Origin: Chloroflexi bacterium OLB14
GTDB lineage: Bacteria; Chloroflexota; Anaerolineae; Anaerolineales; Villigracilaceae
Assembly (NCBI GenBank): GCA_001567105.1
Contig: LMZR01000050.1
Coordinates: 1 to 64,000, forward strand
Length of the DNA: 64,000 nucleotides
Direction of reading: 5' to 3'
This document shows, piece after piece, positions 55,223-64,000 of this stretch. Numbering within the stretch: the first letter of the stretch is position 1; every line of letters begins with the position of its first letter. The position numbers and the translations under genes were made by a program. The notes below the pieces were generated by a model. That model had not been told where the DNA came from, ran no database searches, and saw only the letters and a program-made list of their open reading frames with translations.

Positions 55223-57573
55223 TTACGGCATATTGACTGCAAAATAAATTTGACCATCTACCGCAAGGTATAACACATGGTCTGGGCTAATTGTTACTGC
55301 GTTCACCGAACCAGCAGGGATTGGGTTGCTACTCCCTAATGTTGGGCGAAATTGATTCTGCAATTCAACTGTACGCGGCGAAAAACGCATCAAACTTTGA
55401 TGTTCTGCATCTAGCAATAATAAAGAAGGGTCTGGCGGAGCGGCAATGAGCAATTGTGTAAAATGTGCTTCGGCAAATAAGTTGACACCCTGATAAGCAG
55501 GGATTGGATTGACAAAAGGCAAGGGGTCTTCACAACTGGATTTACTGGCGTCAATACGGCTATAACTGCAATTGGATAATCTCCCATCAGCATGGAGCAT
55601 AACCATTTCATCGCCCGCTACAACAAAGTCAATCACATCTTGTGTTGGCGTTTGTTGACCAAAAAAGAAATATGGGCGGTCTGTAAAAGTCCCATCTTTG
55701 CCGATATAAACCCACACAGCGCGTGAGGGGGCATCTAATACATATAAATTTCCATTTTCTAAAACAAAGCCAGTTACCCGCCCCCAGTTTGTATCAGGCA
55801 CGGGTAGTGGCACAACTTGTGCTAATTCACCAGATTTACAATACAACAAATTCCCACTGGCATCAATACCTAATAATGTAGCATCAATTACACCTATCGT
55901 CGGTAATGCCACAATATCTACCAATGCCCCAACAGTATAATTACCATAAACACCGGGTTTACAATTAAATGTAGTATCAAATTCAAAACCGCCGCCACCT
56001 AAAGCAGGCACTGCACGTAACACTTCACCATTTGAGGCATTCAATAAATATAAAGCATCTTCACTAGCCGCCAAACGACTCACTTGAATATTTGGCTTCG
56101 CGCTAAAGGCTGGATTAAACTGCATTCGCGTAAGGCTTAACAAATTATCCAAATGTGCATTGGCTTCGTTACGCAAACTAACCGTCTCAGCTGTCTGACG
56201 ATGCTCTTCAGCCCGTGCTACATTTACCAAAACATTTTCCCAACTTATCCTTTGTTCCATAGGGTTGCTTTGTGCTAAGCTTGAGATCGCAATTGCTGAG
56301 CTTGATTCAAATAAGTATCATATTGCTCACTGCGCCCATACCTTAAATACACCACACTGGCTAACGTCACTACAATTAATGGAATAGCAATTGCTATAAA
56401 CAACATCAACGTATTTGCAGAAACACTGGTGTTTTCATCTACATCTGGATTAGGCAGTAAACGCGGTAAAAATTTTCTTAAACGTTCGCTAAATTTAGCA
56501 CTCAATTGCCTAGCAGATTGCATTCCCCTCACAATGATTTTAGCAACCTGCCGTGTTCTTTCTGATGGTTCACGCGGAACTTCAGGCTCAGATACCGATT
56601 CAGTAACTGCTTGATTAACTTCCTGATTAACTTCTACCTGCGCCTCTTCTTCTTTGGGGATGTCTGGTTCTGTTTCTTCAACCTCTGTTTGTGGTTTAGC
56701 GCGTGGAATAGAGGCAGGGAACTCGCGCGGCGATGTTGGTTTTGGAGTATCTGTTTTTGTTTGCTGAGGAATGGCATAAGCTGATGGTTGCAACACATGT
56801 GCGGAGGAAGAATCAATTTGAGGTTCAGCAGGCAAGCTAGGGCTAGAGTCGGGAAGCGGTTTTTCATCAAGCACTTCTTGATTTTTAGAATCACTCCCTA
56901 AGTGAATCTTTCCTTCTCCAACAGAAGATTGAATCAAAAGAGCGTTCAAATCTTCGCCGGTTAAAGTAGCCAAACGCCTGCGCATAGCATCAAGCGATGT
57001 AGGCCGGGCATCTTTCAATGGCGCAGACCAAGCACTAGGTACTTTACCGCACAACAATAATAAATCGCCAACATTTAGTTCAGTTTGTGAATAATGAATG
57101 TGAATATTTTGGCTTGAACCTAAGCCTTTGCCTGAAACGCTTGGTTCAAAAACATGTTTAGATTCGTTTTGATTAAACACATAAACTTGCATGGGTCCAC
57201 TAACGGAAAAAATACATTGCGATTCGCGAAATGAAGCGAGAGTTAAATACCCCAAAGTATATTGCCCACTGTTACTTGATTTTAAGTTTTTCTCGAGCAA
57301 AATTTTGTTGATATATTCGGTAGCAGTTTTTAATGCACCCGTTACTGCACGTGGGGTTTGATAATATACATTGGCAATATCTTCGGCTAGTTTTTTATAT
57401 TCAGCAGTTGTAAAAGTGGAGTTACCAGCCAATAATAAATATACAATTAAGCGTTCGTTTTCACGCCCGCGTGCTACGTTTTTGGGCGGTGTAAGTGCAA
57501 CCACACCGGGCATAGTTGAGTTTTCTTGCCCGCCGATGCGATATAAAGGTGAGAGGTTAATGTCAAGTGGCAT
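55223..57573 (-). CDS. PP2C-like / transmembrane / beta-propeller fusion protein (frameshifted)
   Basis: Two frames join into one protein of about 783 residues when one base is added to the AA at 56277-56278 (QALAQSNPMEQRISWENVLVN). Residues 1-225 resemble a degenerate PP2C phosphatase (GYLTLASFRESQCIFSVSGPMQVYVF, LNVGDLLLLCGK, then LNALLIQ) without a clear metal-binding DGxG. A Pro/Glu-rich linker follows at about 230-345 and one membrane helix at about 395-418. A helical stalk (LYLNQAQQLRSQ..AEEHRQTAETVSLRNEANAHLDNLLSLTR) leads to an extracytoplasmic six-bladed beta-propeller-like domain (about 500-783, repeated LYVLDAPSRAVWVY and LLLLDAEHQSLMRF units). It looks like a transmembrane sensor; its partner is unknown. 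Confidence 0.65.
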
Positions 57574-57837
57574 GTTTTCAATGCGAGAGCCGCCGTCCTC
57601 GGCGGCGTATTTGATTTTTATTTCTGCGCCGAGGATGGCACAGAGAGCAAATCAGGTTACTCTCAAGTGGCATGTAAGAATATGACCTGATTTCGCTTCA
57701 TTATAACTTGGAATATTACTCGTCATTGCGAACCGCGTTTTTTGTTCTTGTGGTGAAGCAACCTCCAAGTGATAAGATTACTTTGAGCAAGAACGCCCTC
57801 GCAATGATATAAAGGAATCCACTGGTAAAATTTAACT
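57574..57837. other. Repeat-filled intergenic region, 264 bp
   Basis: No gene. It contains a TCCT-loop palindrome (57589-57606, GCCGCCG-TCCT-CGGCGGC), a decayed copy (about 57624-57640, GCGCCGAGGATGGC) and an element starting CGTCATTGCGA (57721) and ending TCGCAATGAT (57800-57809), a type of dispersed repeat seen in many bacteria. Promoters for the two divergent genes must lie among these. Confidence 0.65.
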
Positions 57838-58844
57838 ATGAACTATACACTCCTCAACGATTTTTCACAAATTAGTGCAAACGAATGGAATACTTTATTA
57901 AAAGATTCAATTCAAGATACGCCTTTCTTACGCTATGAATATCAAAAAACTTGGTGGGAACATCAAGGTGGCGGAGAATGGGCTGATGCAAAATTGATTT
58001 TGGTCACAGCACATGAAAATAACCAAATTGTTGGCATTGCTCCACTGTTTATAGCAAACTACGAAAACGAACCTGCTATTTTATTAAACGGCAGTATCGA
58101 AATTTCAGATTATTTAGATGTGATTGTTAGCAAAGATAACCATGTAAAATTCATGTCTGGCCTTTTAGACTTTCTACTTTCCATTGATGACTGGAAGAAA
58201 ATAGATTGGTATAACCTGCCTGATGATTCTCCAACATTGATTGTATTAAAAGAAGAAGCACAAAAACGAAATTGGAATCATCTTGAAGAAGTCTATCATC
58301 CAACGCCAAGAATTGCATTAAACAAAAGTTTTGAAGATTATTTATCTGGTATTGAAAAAAAAACAACGCCATGAGATTCGCCGAAAAATGAAACGTGCGG
58401 CTGAATCTGAACTAAATGTCAAATTTAATTTAATTGGTCAAGGTGCGGATATTGAAAAAGAACTCAACATTTTTTTTTGATTTGATGATTCAAGACCCCA
58501 ACAAAGCCAAATTTCTACATCCCAAAATGCGCGAACAAATGACAGCTGTTTTGCATGAAGCCTATAAAAATAATTATCTATGGCTCGGATTTTTAGAAGT
58601 TGACGGTGTCAAAACCGCCGCTTCTTTGAATTTTGATTATGGTAATAAATTATGGGGCTATAACTCTGGCGTCAGCCAAACTTACCGAGAATTATCACCA
58701 GGCTGGGTACTGCTTGCTCATACCATTCAATGGTGTTGTGACAATAATCGCTACGAGTTTGATTTTATGCGCGGGGATGAAGATTATAAATATCGCTTCG
58801 GGGGAGTTAATCGGTTTGTGATGAGAAGCAAGGTTAGTAAGTAA
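57838..58844 (+). CDS. FemAB/BioF2-like GNAT acyltransferase (two frameshifts)
   Basis: About 334 residues after removing one base from the A9 run 58355-58363 and one from the T9 run 58470-58478. The protein has two GNAT-like halves, as in FemAB/CelD-type enzymes. The first half has WNTLLKDSIQDTPFLRYEYQKTWWEHQGGGEWADAKLILVTAHENNQIVGIAPLF. The second has KKQRHEIRRKMKRAAESE (the basic linker), DLMIQDPNKAKFLHPKMREQM, YNSGVSQTYRELSPGWVLLAHTIQWCCDNNRYEFDFMRGDEDYKYRFG, ending with the family's FDFMRGDEDYK motif. Relatives attach amino acids or acyl groups to cell-envelope glycans; the acceptor is unknown. Confidence 0.78.
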
Positions 58845-58915
58845 TATTAAAGATGAGAGAGGCTAGTTTGTGACTAGCCTATTTTTTTTTCTGTTTATGC
58901 TTGTGCATTAGCAAA

Positions 58916-59566
58916 TTAAAACCTACCTATAATACCTATGACGACTACGGAAAAAATCCCAACCAGAATAAATATTAAATAAGGTGTAGCCGCATACCAT
59001 AATCCCTTCCACCAGCCGACCTTTAACTCATCTTGAAATGCAAATGCTTCATAAATAATGAGCAAGCCTGAGCCCGCCAAAGAAGCCAAGAGGTTGTTCA
59101 TGCCGCCGAATAACAAAACTAACACAAGATAAATTAATTGTGGCGGTGTAACCAAATAGCATTGAATCATAAATAGACGTTTCAACCCGGATCGTTTTAC
59201 AGGGTGTTTGCTAAGCCACTTAATCCAAACTAAATATATCAAAATAGAAATCAGAGTTGTAAAGGCGCTTGTAAGTAATTTTTCTTCATTTAATTGGCTC
59301 AATGAATCAATTAAATTGAAGTTCATATTTTGCATCCAAAGAAATAAAGCGCTAGGGATAACCGCTATGGCTAAAAAGAATAGACCAGGCGGCATATATT
59401 CATCAAACTGCTCATCTGCAGGTTTTTCAAATTCTTGATTCACATATTGCACCATCCATGCTGGACGGAAGATGGCGCGAAAAATCGTTTTAGGAATCAG
59501 CAATGCCCAGACTACAATTTCAAATATCAAATCTTGCAGAGACTGAATGAGTTTGAGAAAGTCCAT
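58916..59566 (-). CDS. Yip1-like polytopic membrane protein
   Basis: About 216 residues from ATG 59566, which lies behind AGAGGA; the frame stays open to 59602. An amphipathic N-terminus (MDFLKLIQSLQDLIFEIVVWALLIPKTIFRAIFRPAWMVQYV) is followed by four or five helices (FFLAIAVIPSALFLWM, LLTSAFTTLISILIYLVWIKWL, MIQCYLVTPPQLIYLVLVLLFGG, ATPYLIFILVGIFSVVVIGI). The plan is that of Yip1/DUF1282-type proteins, which have no defined biochemical role in bacteria. It is followed by a short gap and preceded on the same strand by the fumarase/aspartase gene. Confidence 0.65.
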   Translation of the reverse strand: MDFLKLIQSLQDLIFEIVVWALLIPKTIFRAIFRPAWMVQYVNQEFEKPADEQFDEYMPPGLFFLAIAVIPSALFLWMQNMNFNLIDSLSQLNEEKLLTSAFTTLISILIYLVWIKWLSKHPVKRSGLKRLFMIQCYLVTPPQLIYLVLVLLFGGMNNLLASLAGSGLLIIYEAFAFQDELKVGWWKGLWYAATPYLIFILVGIFSVVVIGIIGRF

Positions 59567-59644
59567 AATGTTTTCCTCTGCTTGCATAGCCACAGAGTTC
59601 ACAGAGATTAATGAGAAAATCTTTGTGACTCTGTGGCTAAAAAA

Positions 59645-61135
59645 TTATCCGCCGCCAGAAACCCCACCGACGATTCCGCCATTGGTTAATTTACCTAAAT
59701 CACTTAAAGCGGATTCAATTTCTGCAACATTTACATTTCTATCTTCATCACGATGTTTCAACGTGCCTGCTTGTGCTTTTTGAATGGCTAACTCTTTGAT
59801 AGATGCATTCAATGCCAACGCTTCTTTTACCAATGCCGCACCTTGAGCATAACCAATGACAGGATTCAAAGCAGTCACCACAATCGCATTTTTCTCTAAC
59901 CAACCTGCGGCTTTATCACGATTGGCAGTAACACCTTTCACGGCTCTATCTGTAAAAGCATTCACAGCACCAATCATCACTTGCATCATTTCAAATAAAT
60001 TATGAGCAATAATCGGCATCATTACATTTAATTCTAATTGACCCGCTTGCGCCGCCAATGAAACCGTTGTATCACAACCAATCACATGAAACATGGCTTG
60101 GTCTAACATTTCTGCTAAAACAGGATTCACTTTGCCAGGCATAATTGAAGAACCAGGTTGAACAGCAGGCAATCGAATTTCATCTAACCCAGTTGAAGGT
60201 CCAGATGATAAGAGGCGAAAATCATTTGCAATGCGTACAAGAGTCATTGCTGTAGTTCGCATCGAAGCAGAAAAATCCGCTGCATCAGCCATTGATTGCA
60301 TTGATTCAAATAGATTATCTGATTCATATAATTGCAAGCCCGTAATTTCAGATAATTTCTTAACCATGTTTTTATGATATTCAGGATGCGCGTTCAAACC
60401 TGACCCGACAGCTGTTCCACCGATTCCCAGCCTTCGCAATCCCTCAGCCGAGCGTTTGATTCGTTCAATATCTCTTTCAACGGCTTTGGCATACGCCCCA
60501 AATTCTTGACCTAAACGCACTGGCACAGCATCTTGCAAATGTGTGCGACCTGATTTAATTACATCATCAAATTCTTTGGCTTTATTTTCTAAAGCGATTT
60601 GTAAATTCTTTAATGAAGTTAATAATTCATCCACGCGCCATAAAGCACCCAAACGAATCGCAGTAGGAATTGTGTCATTTGTAGATTGCGCCATATTAAC
60701 ATGATCATTTGGGTTGACGTAATACTTACCCAATTCACCACCTAAAATTTGAGTAGCACGATTCGCAATCACTTCATTGGTGTTCATGTTGTGACTCGTC
60801 CCTGCACCTGCTTGAAACGGATCAACTACAAATTGCGCATCCCAATCACCAGCCATCACTTCAGTAGCGGCTGTTGAAACAGAATCAGCCAACTGCGCGG
60901 CAGTGAAGCGTTTTCCGTCCACTTCACGATCGCCGAAGAGTCCCAAATCAAAATTAACTAATGCCGCCGCACGTTTCACCGCCGCCATAGACCATACAAA
61001 TGCGCGCCAAGGTTTTAGCCCGCTGATGGGGAAGTTATCCACCGCGCGTTGCGTTTGCACACCATACAAAGCATGGATCGGCACATTCAACTCGCCGAGT
61101 GAATCTTTTTCTTTACGAAATTTTTGTTCTGTCAT
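59645..61135 (-). CDS. Fumarase/aspartase superfamily lyase (aspartate ammonia-lyase-like)
   Basis: About 496 residues from ATG 61135 behind GGAG. It is a cytoplasmic tetramer-type lyase that adds or removes water or ammonia across fumarate. The N-terminus LGELNVPIHALYGVQTQRAVDNFPISG and SGRTHLQDAVPVRLGQEF are closer to aspartases in style, with the active-site loop PAVQPGSSIMPGKVNPVLAEM (the GSSxMPxKxN signature) and NMNTNEVIANRA, VNMAQSTND. Class II fumarase is a real alternative and I cannot separate them from sequence by eye. The C-terminus ends in Gly-rich VGGVSGGG, slightly longer than usual. Confidence 0.88.
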   Translation of the reverse strand: MTEQKFRKEKDSLGELNVPIHALYGVQTQRAVDNFPISGLKPWRAFVWSMAAVKRAAALVNFDLGLFGDREVDGKRFTAAQLADSVSTAATEVMAGDWDAQFVVDPFQAGAGTSHNMNTNEVIANRATQILGGELGKYYVNPNDHVNMAQSTNDTIPTAIRLGALWRVDELLTSLKNLQIALENKAKEFDDVIKSGRTHLQDAVPVRLGQEFGAYAKAVERDIERIKRSAEGLRRLGIGGTAVGSGLNAHPEYHKNMVKKLSEITGLQLYESDNLFESMQSMADAADFSASMRTTAMTLVRIANDFRLLSSGPSTGLDEIRLPAVQPGSSIMPGKVNPVLAEMLDQAMFHVIGCDTTVSLAAQAGQLELNVMMPIIAHNLFEMMQVMIGAVNAFTDRAVKGVTANRDKAAGWLEKNAIVVTALNPVIGYAQGAALVKEALALNASIKELAIQKAQAGTLKHRDEDRNVNVAEIESALSDLGKLTNGGIVGGVSGGG

Positions 61136-61199
61136 TGTTGCTCCATTTTTTTTCTTCCATTTTACTCGCTTTATCAACTTGTGTTATATAATTAAAAGT

Positions 61200-64000
61200 A
61201 TGCTAAAGCATGTAAGGCATTTTTTTTCACCACCTATTTTTGAAGATTCTGAAAAAACGCGCCTTGCTAGAATTTTGCATATCTTTGGTTTAATTTCCAG
61301 TTTTCTAGTTTTTTTGTTAATTGTTAATCGCTTACTAACGGGGGCATGGGGTAGTGATAGCTCATATTACACCTTACCATCTTTACTGCTTGTTTTAATC
61401 TGCGTGGTGATTTTATCTCGCTGGGGATATGTGCGCTTTGCTGGTAGGTTTGCAGTGGGGCTTATTTGGGGATTGATGACTTACCAAGCTTATCACGCAG
61501 ATGGTTTATGGGATGCCGCTTTATTGACATACTTCTCAATGGTCATATTAGCGGCTTTCTTGTTAGGTTGGCGTGAGGGGATGATAGTAGGGATATGTTC
61601 AATTGGAGTATTTTGGCATCTTGCTTATCAGCAGTTGCATAGTTTAAGAGCATTTCATGTAGATACTCCTTATCATTATGCTCGCGATCTAACAGTCATC
61701 TTTATTATCACTTGCGTCTTGATTTATTACCTTGTATATAGCATGAATCGCTCTTTGGTAAATGCCCGCATAGAATTAAAAGAGAGATTACGTGCCGAAG
61801 CCAAACTGCAAACCCAAGCAAATTATTTAACCGCGCTTCACGAAACGACTTTAGGCTTGGTCAACCGACTGGAATTGATTCCTCTCTTCGAGTTGATTCT
61901 CTATCGTATTCGTGACCTGTTTGACACCGAGCATGTTGCTATTGATATTGTTTCAGCAGATGACCTGATATTGAAGCAAGAGCTTGGGTTGGGCTATTTT
62001 GCTCAAAATAATGGCATTACTACTAAAAAAGGGGAAGGCATTATTGGCAAAGTGTGGGAAAGTGGAACAACCATTTTTATTCAAGATTACGCTCAATGGG
62101 AAGGTAGATATTCAAAAGCTGAAAAAATGAGTTTTAAGACAGCTTTAAGTGTGCCACTAAAATCAGGTACAAAAGTTATAGGCACGCTCACAGTTGCACA
62201 AACTGAAAATAAACATGCGTTTTCAGCAGAACAAGTTATTTTGTTTGAGCGTTTTGCTGCATTAGCCTCTATTGCCATTGATAACGCCCGTTTATATCAA
62301 GAAGCTCAAGCAGAAATCCTTGAAAGAAAAATAATTGAAACTGAACTGCGCGCCAGTGATGAACGTTTTCGTAAAGTATTTAATAATAATAAAGTTGCTA
62401 TTGCTATTGGCACTTTGGATGAAGGCATCTTCTTAGAAGCCAACGAAGCTTTTTGGCAATTTAGCGGGCTTTCACCTGATAAAGCTTTACGACATTCGGT
62501 ACTTGAATTTAATTTATGGCATCAGTCGCAAGATTACTCTAAAATTGTTCATGCATTAAAAGAATATGGCTCAATTCATAATGTAGAAGTAAATTTTGCT
62601 GAGAAATCAGCTTTGGCATATTATGAATTGATTACCCTCCGAGAACAAGCTTGCGTTTTATCTATGTTCTACGATATTACTGAGATAAAACAAATACAAA
62701 AAGCTTTAAAAGATGCAGAAACCCGAAATCGAGCCATCCTTGAATCAATTCCAGATATGATCTTTGAAATGTCTAAGGAAGGCATATTTTTAGATTATGT
62801 AGATTCTCCAGAAATTACACCAATTGCCCCACCTTCTGAATTTATCGGTAAACATATTAATCTTTTTTTACCACCGCAAGTTGTTGAGCAAACTCTATTC
62901 GCTATTGAACGTGCCATAGCCACTAAACAACTTCATGCTTTTGAATATCAACTCCCTAACTATAACAAACTTGTCACTTATGAAGCACGTATCACGGGCA
63001 TTACCGATAACACAGCGATTTTGATGATTCGTGATATTAGCCAGAGAAAATGGGTTGAAAATGAACGCGAAAAATTGATTTCCGAATTAGAAGAAAAAAA
63101 ACGCAGAAGCAGAAACTTTACGTGAGAGCGTAGCCATTGTTGTGGAAACTTTAGATAAGTCAGAAGCGATTGATAGAATTCTTGAGCAACTAGAAAAAGT
63201 AATTCCCTTTAATAGTGCTTCAGTTCAACTGTTACATGAAGGTGTGTTAGAAATTGTGAGTACGCGAGGTTTGGAACCAAAATCTGAGCATATTGGCACG
63301 CGGTTTGAAGTTACTGAAGAAGAACCTGCCTACGTTCTATTACAAGGCGATGAACCTTACGTTTTAATTGATGATGTACAACTCAGCACCCCCACATTTT
63401 TAGAGGAGAAACATAGCAAAATTCATGGGTGGATGGCAATTCCCTTAAGAGTTAAGGGTCAGCTAATTGGTATTATTGCTTTAGATGGACATGAAGTTGC
63501 TCAATTTAATAAGCGTGATGCTGAATTAGCAGTAACTTATGCCAATCAAGTGGCTATCGCAATTGAAAATGCACGCCTATTTAGTGAATTACAAGGCGAA
63601 CTTATTGAAAGAAAAAAATTAATTGATGAACTTGAAATAAAAAATTCAGAACTTGAACGCTTTGCATATACTGTTTCTCATGATTTGAAATCTCCCTTAA
63701 TTACAATTAAAGGCTTCCTTGGATTTTTAGAGCAAGATGCCCTCCATGGGAATATCCCTCGTTTACGCGGGGATATACAACGCATTTCAGATGCAACGAA
63801 CAAAATGCAAACCTTACTCAACGAACTGCTTAATCTTTCACGTGTGGGTAGATTGGTAAATGAATCGCAACAAATTAGCTTTAATGAGCTAGTAAATGAG
63901 GCTCTTGAACTTGTGCATGGACGTTTACAAGCTAACCATATCCAAGTACAGGTACAAGACAATTTACCAAATATCTACGGAGATCGCCCACGCTTACTAG
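61200..64000 (+). CDS. Multi-sensor histidine kinase (GAF-PAS-PAS-GAF-HisKA), frameshifted and cut by window end
   Basis: ATG 61200 starts MLKHVRHFFSPPIFEDSEKTRLARIL. Six membrane helices fill about 27-180. A GAF domain spans about 215-375 (EHVAIDIVSADDLI, GEGIIGKVWESGTTIFIQDY). Two PAS domains lie at about 390-510 and 515-630. The frame breaks at the A8 run 63094-63101, one base too long (SELEEKNAEAETLRESVAIVVETLDKSEAIDRIL once fixed). A second GAF (about 665-800) and the HisKA H box FAYTVSHDLKSPLITIKGFLGFL follow; the ATPase domain is cut off. It diverges from the lyase gene by 64 bp. The signal is unknown. Confidence 0.82.

Noticed and set aside
60903..61199. 99-codon upstream extension of the last histidine kinase
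   Set aside because: It runs antisense through the lyase gene, has no family similarity, and the kinase has a natural start at 61200.

Overview
This window is an AT-rich stretch of a bacterial chromosome with short intergenic gaps and genes on both strands. It most resembles an Anaerolineae-type Chloroflexota. That placement is an inference from gene content: lipoproteins with Thr/Pro linkers and NBR1-type Ig domains, a BMP-family nucleoside ABC transporter, a stand-alone Elp3, a membrane-anchored PP2C-like/beta-propeller protein, and several families of short dispersed palindromes. I saw no rRNA, tRNA, CRISPR array, prophage or insertion-sequence transposase.

Layout. 1-1.4 kb: end of a surface-polysaccharide locus (O-antigen ligase-like protein, sulfotransferase). 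1.4-3.2 kb: orphan GAF histidine kinase. 3.3-9.7 kb: rdgB and queG preceded by five tandem NBR1-Ig lipoproteins, all on the minus strand. 9.9-16.3 kb: nucleoside-type ABC transporter (two BMP lipoproteins, ATPase, two permeases). 16.4-22 kb: MFS transporter, trmD, twin TPR proteins, GNAT. 22-24.2 kb: groES-groEL behind a perfect CIRCE operator. 24.3-29.4 kb: parvulin lipoprotein, ArsR/DUF2087 regulator, DUF711, TrmH-type methylase, macrodomain. 29.5-31.6 kb: rplT-rpmI-infC and plsY. 31.7-38.4 kb: membrane proteins, gyrB, DinB, phosphodiesterase-like protein and SDR. 38.5-43.3 kb: accessory island with an MNT-HEPN pair facing a three-gene operon (DNA adenine methylase, GHKL ATPase, AAA/ABC-type ATPase). 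43.3-54.2 kb: FAD oxidoreductase, response regulator, flippase-like protein, YitT, era, DMT and MFS transporters, elp3, cysH, methyltransferase. 54.2-64 kb: uncharacterised secreted/membrane proteins, FemAB-like acyltransferase, fumarase/aspartase, and a large multi-sensor histidine kinase cut by the window end.

The strongest candidate for an undescribed system is the methylase-GHKL-AAA operon (39406-43254). Its three genes lie within 15-16 bp of each other and it sits beside a toxin-antitoxin-like pair. It has the look of a defence or restriction module, but I cannot match it to a named one.

A second window-wide signal is breakage. About 22 single- or double-base indels, almost all inside A/T homopolymers, split 17 otherwise well-formed genes. 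When each is corrected the joined frame is whole and family-like. I annotate these as single genes and give the break positions. Uncorrected homopolymer errors in the assembly are the simplest explanation; real slippage or phase variation is possible.

A third signal is several families of short dispersed palindromes in intergenic DNA and, in a few cases, inside reading frames (queG, era, the ends of other genes).
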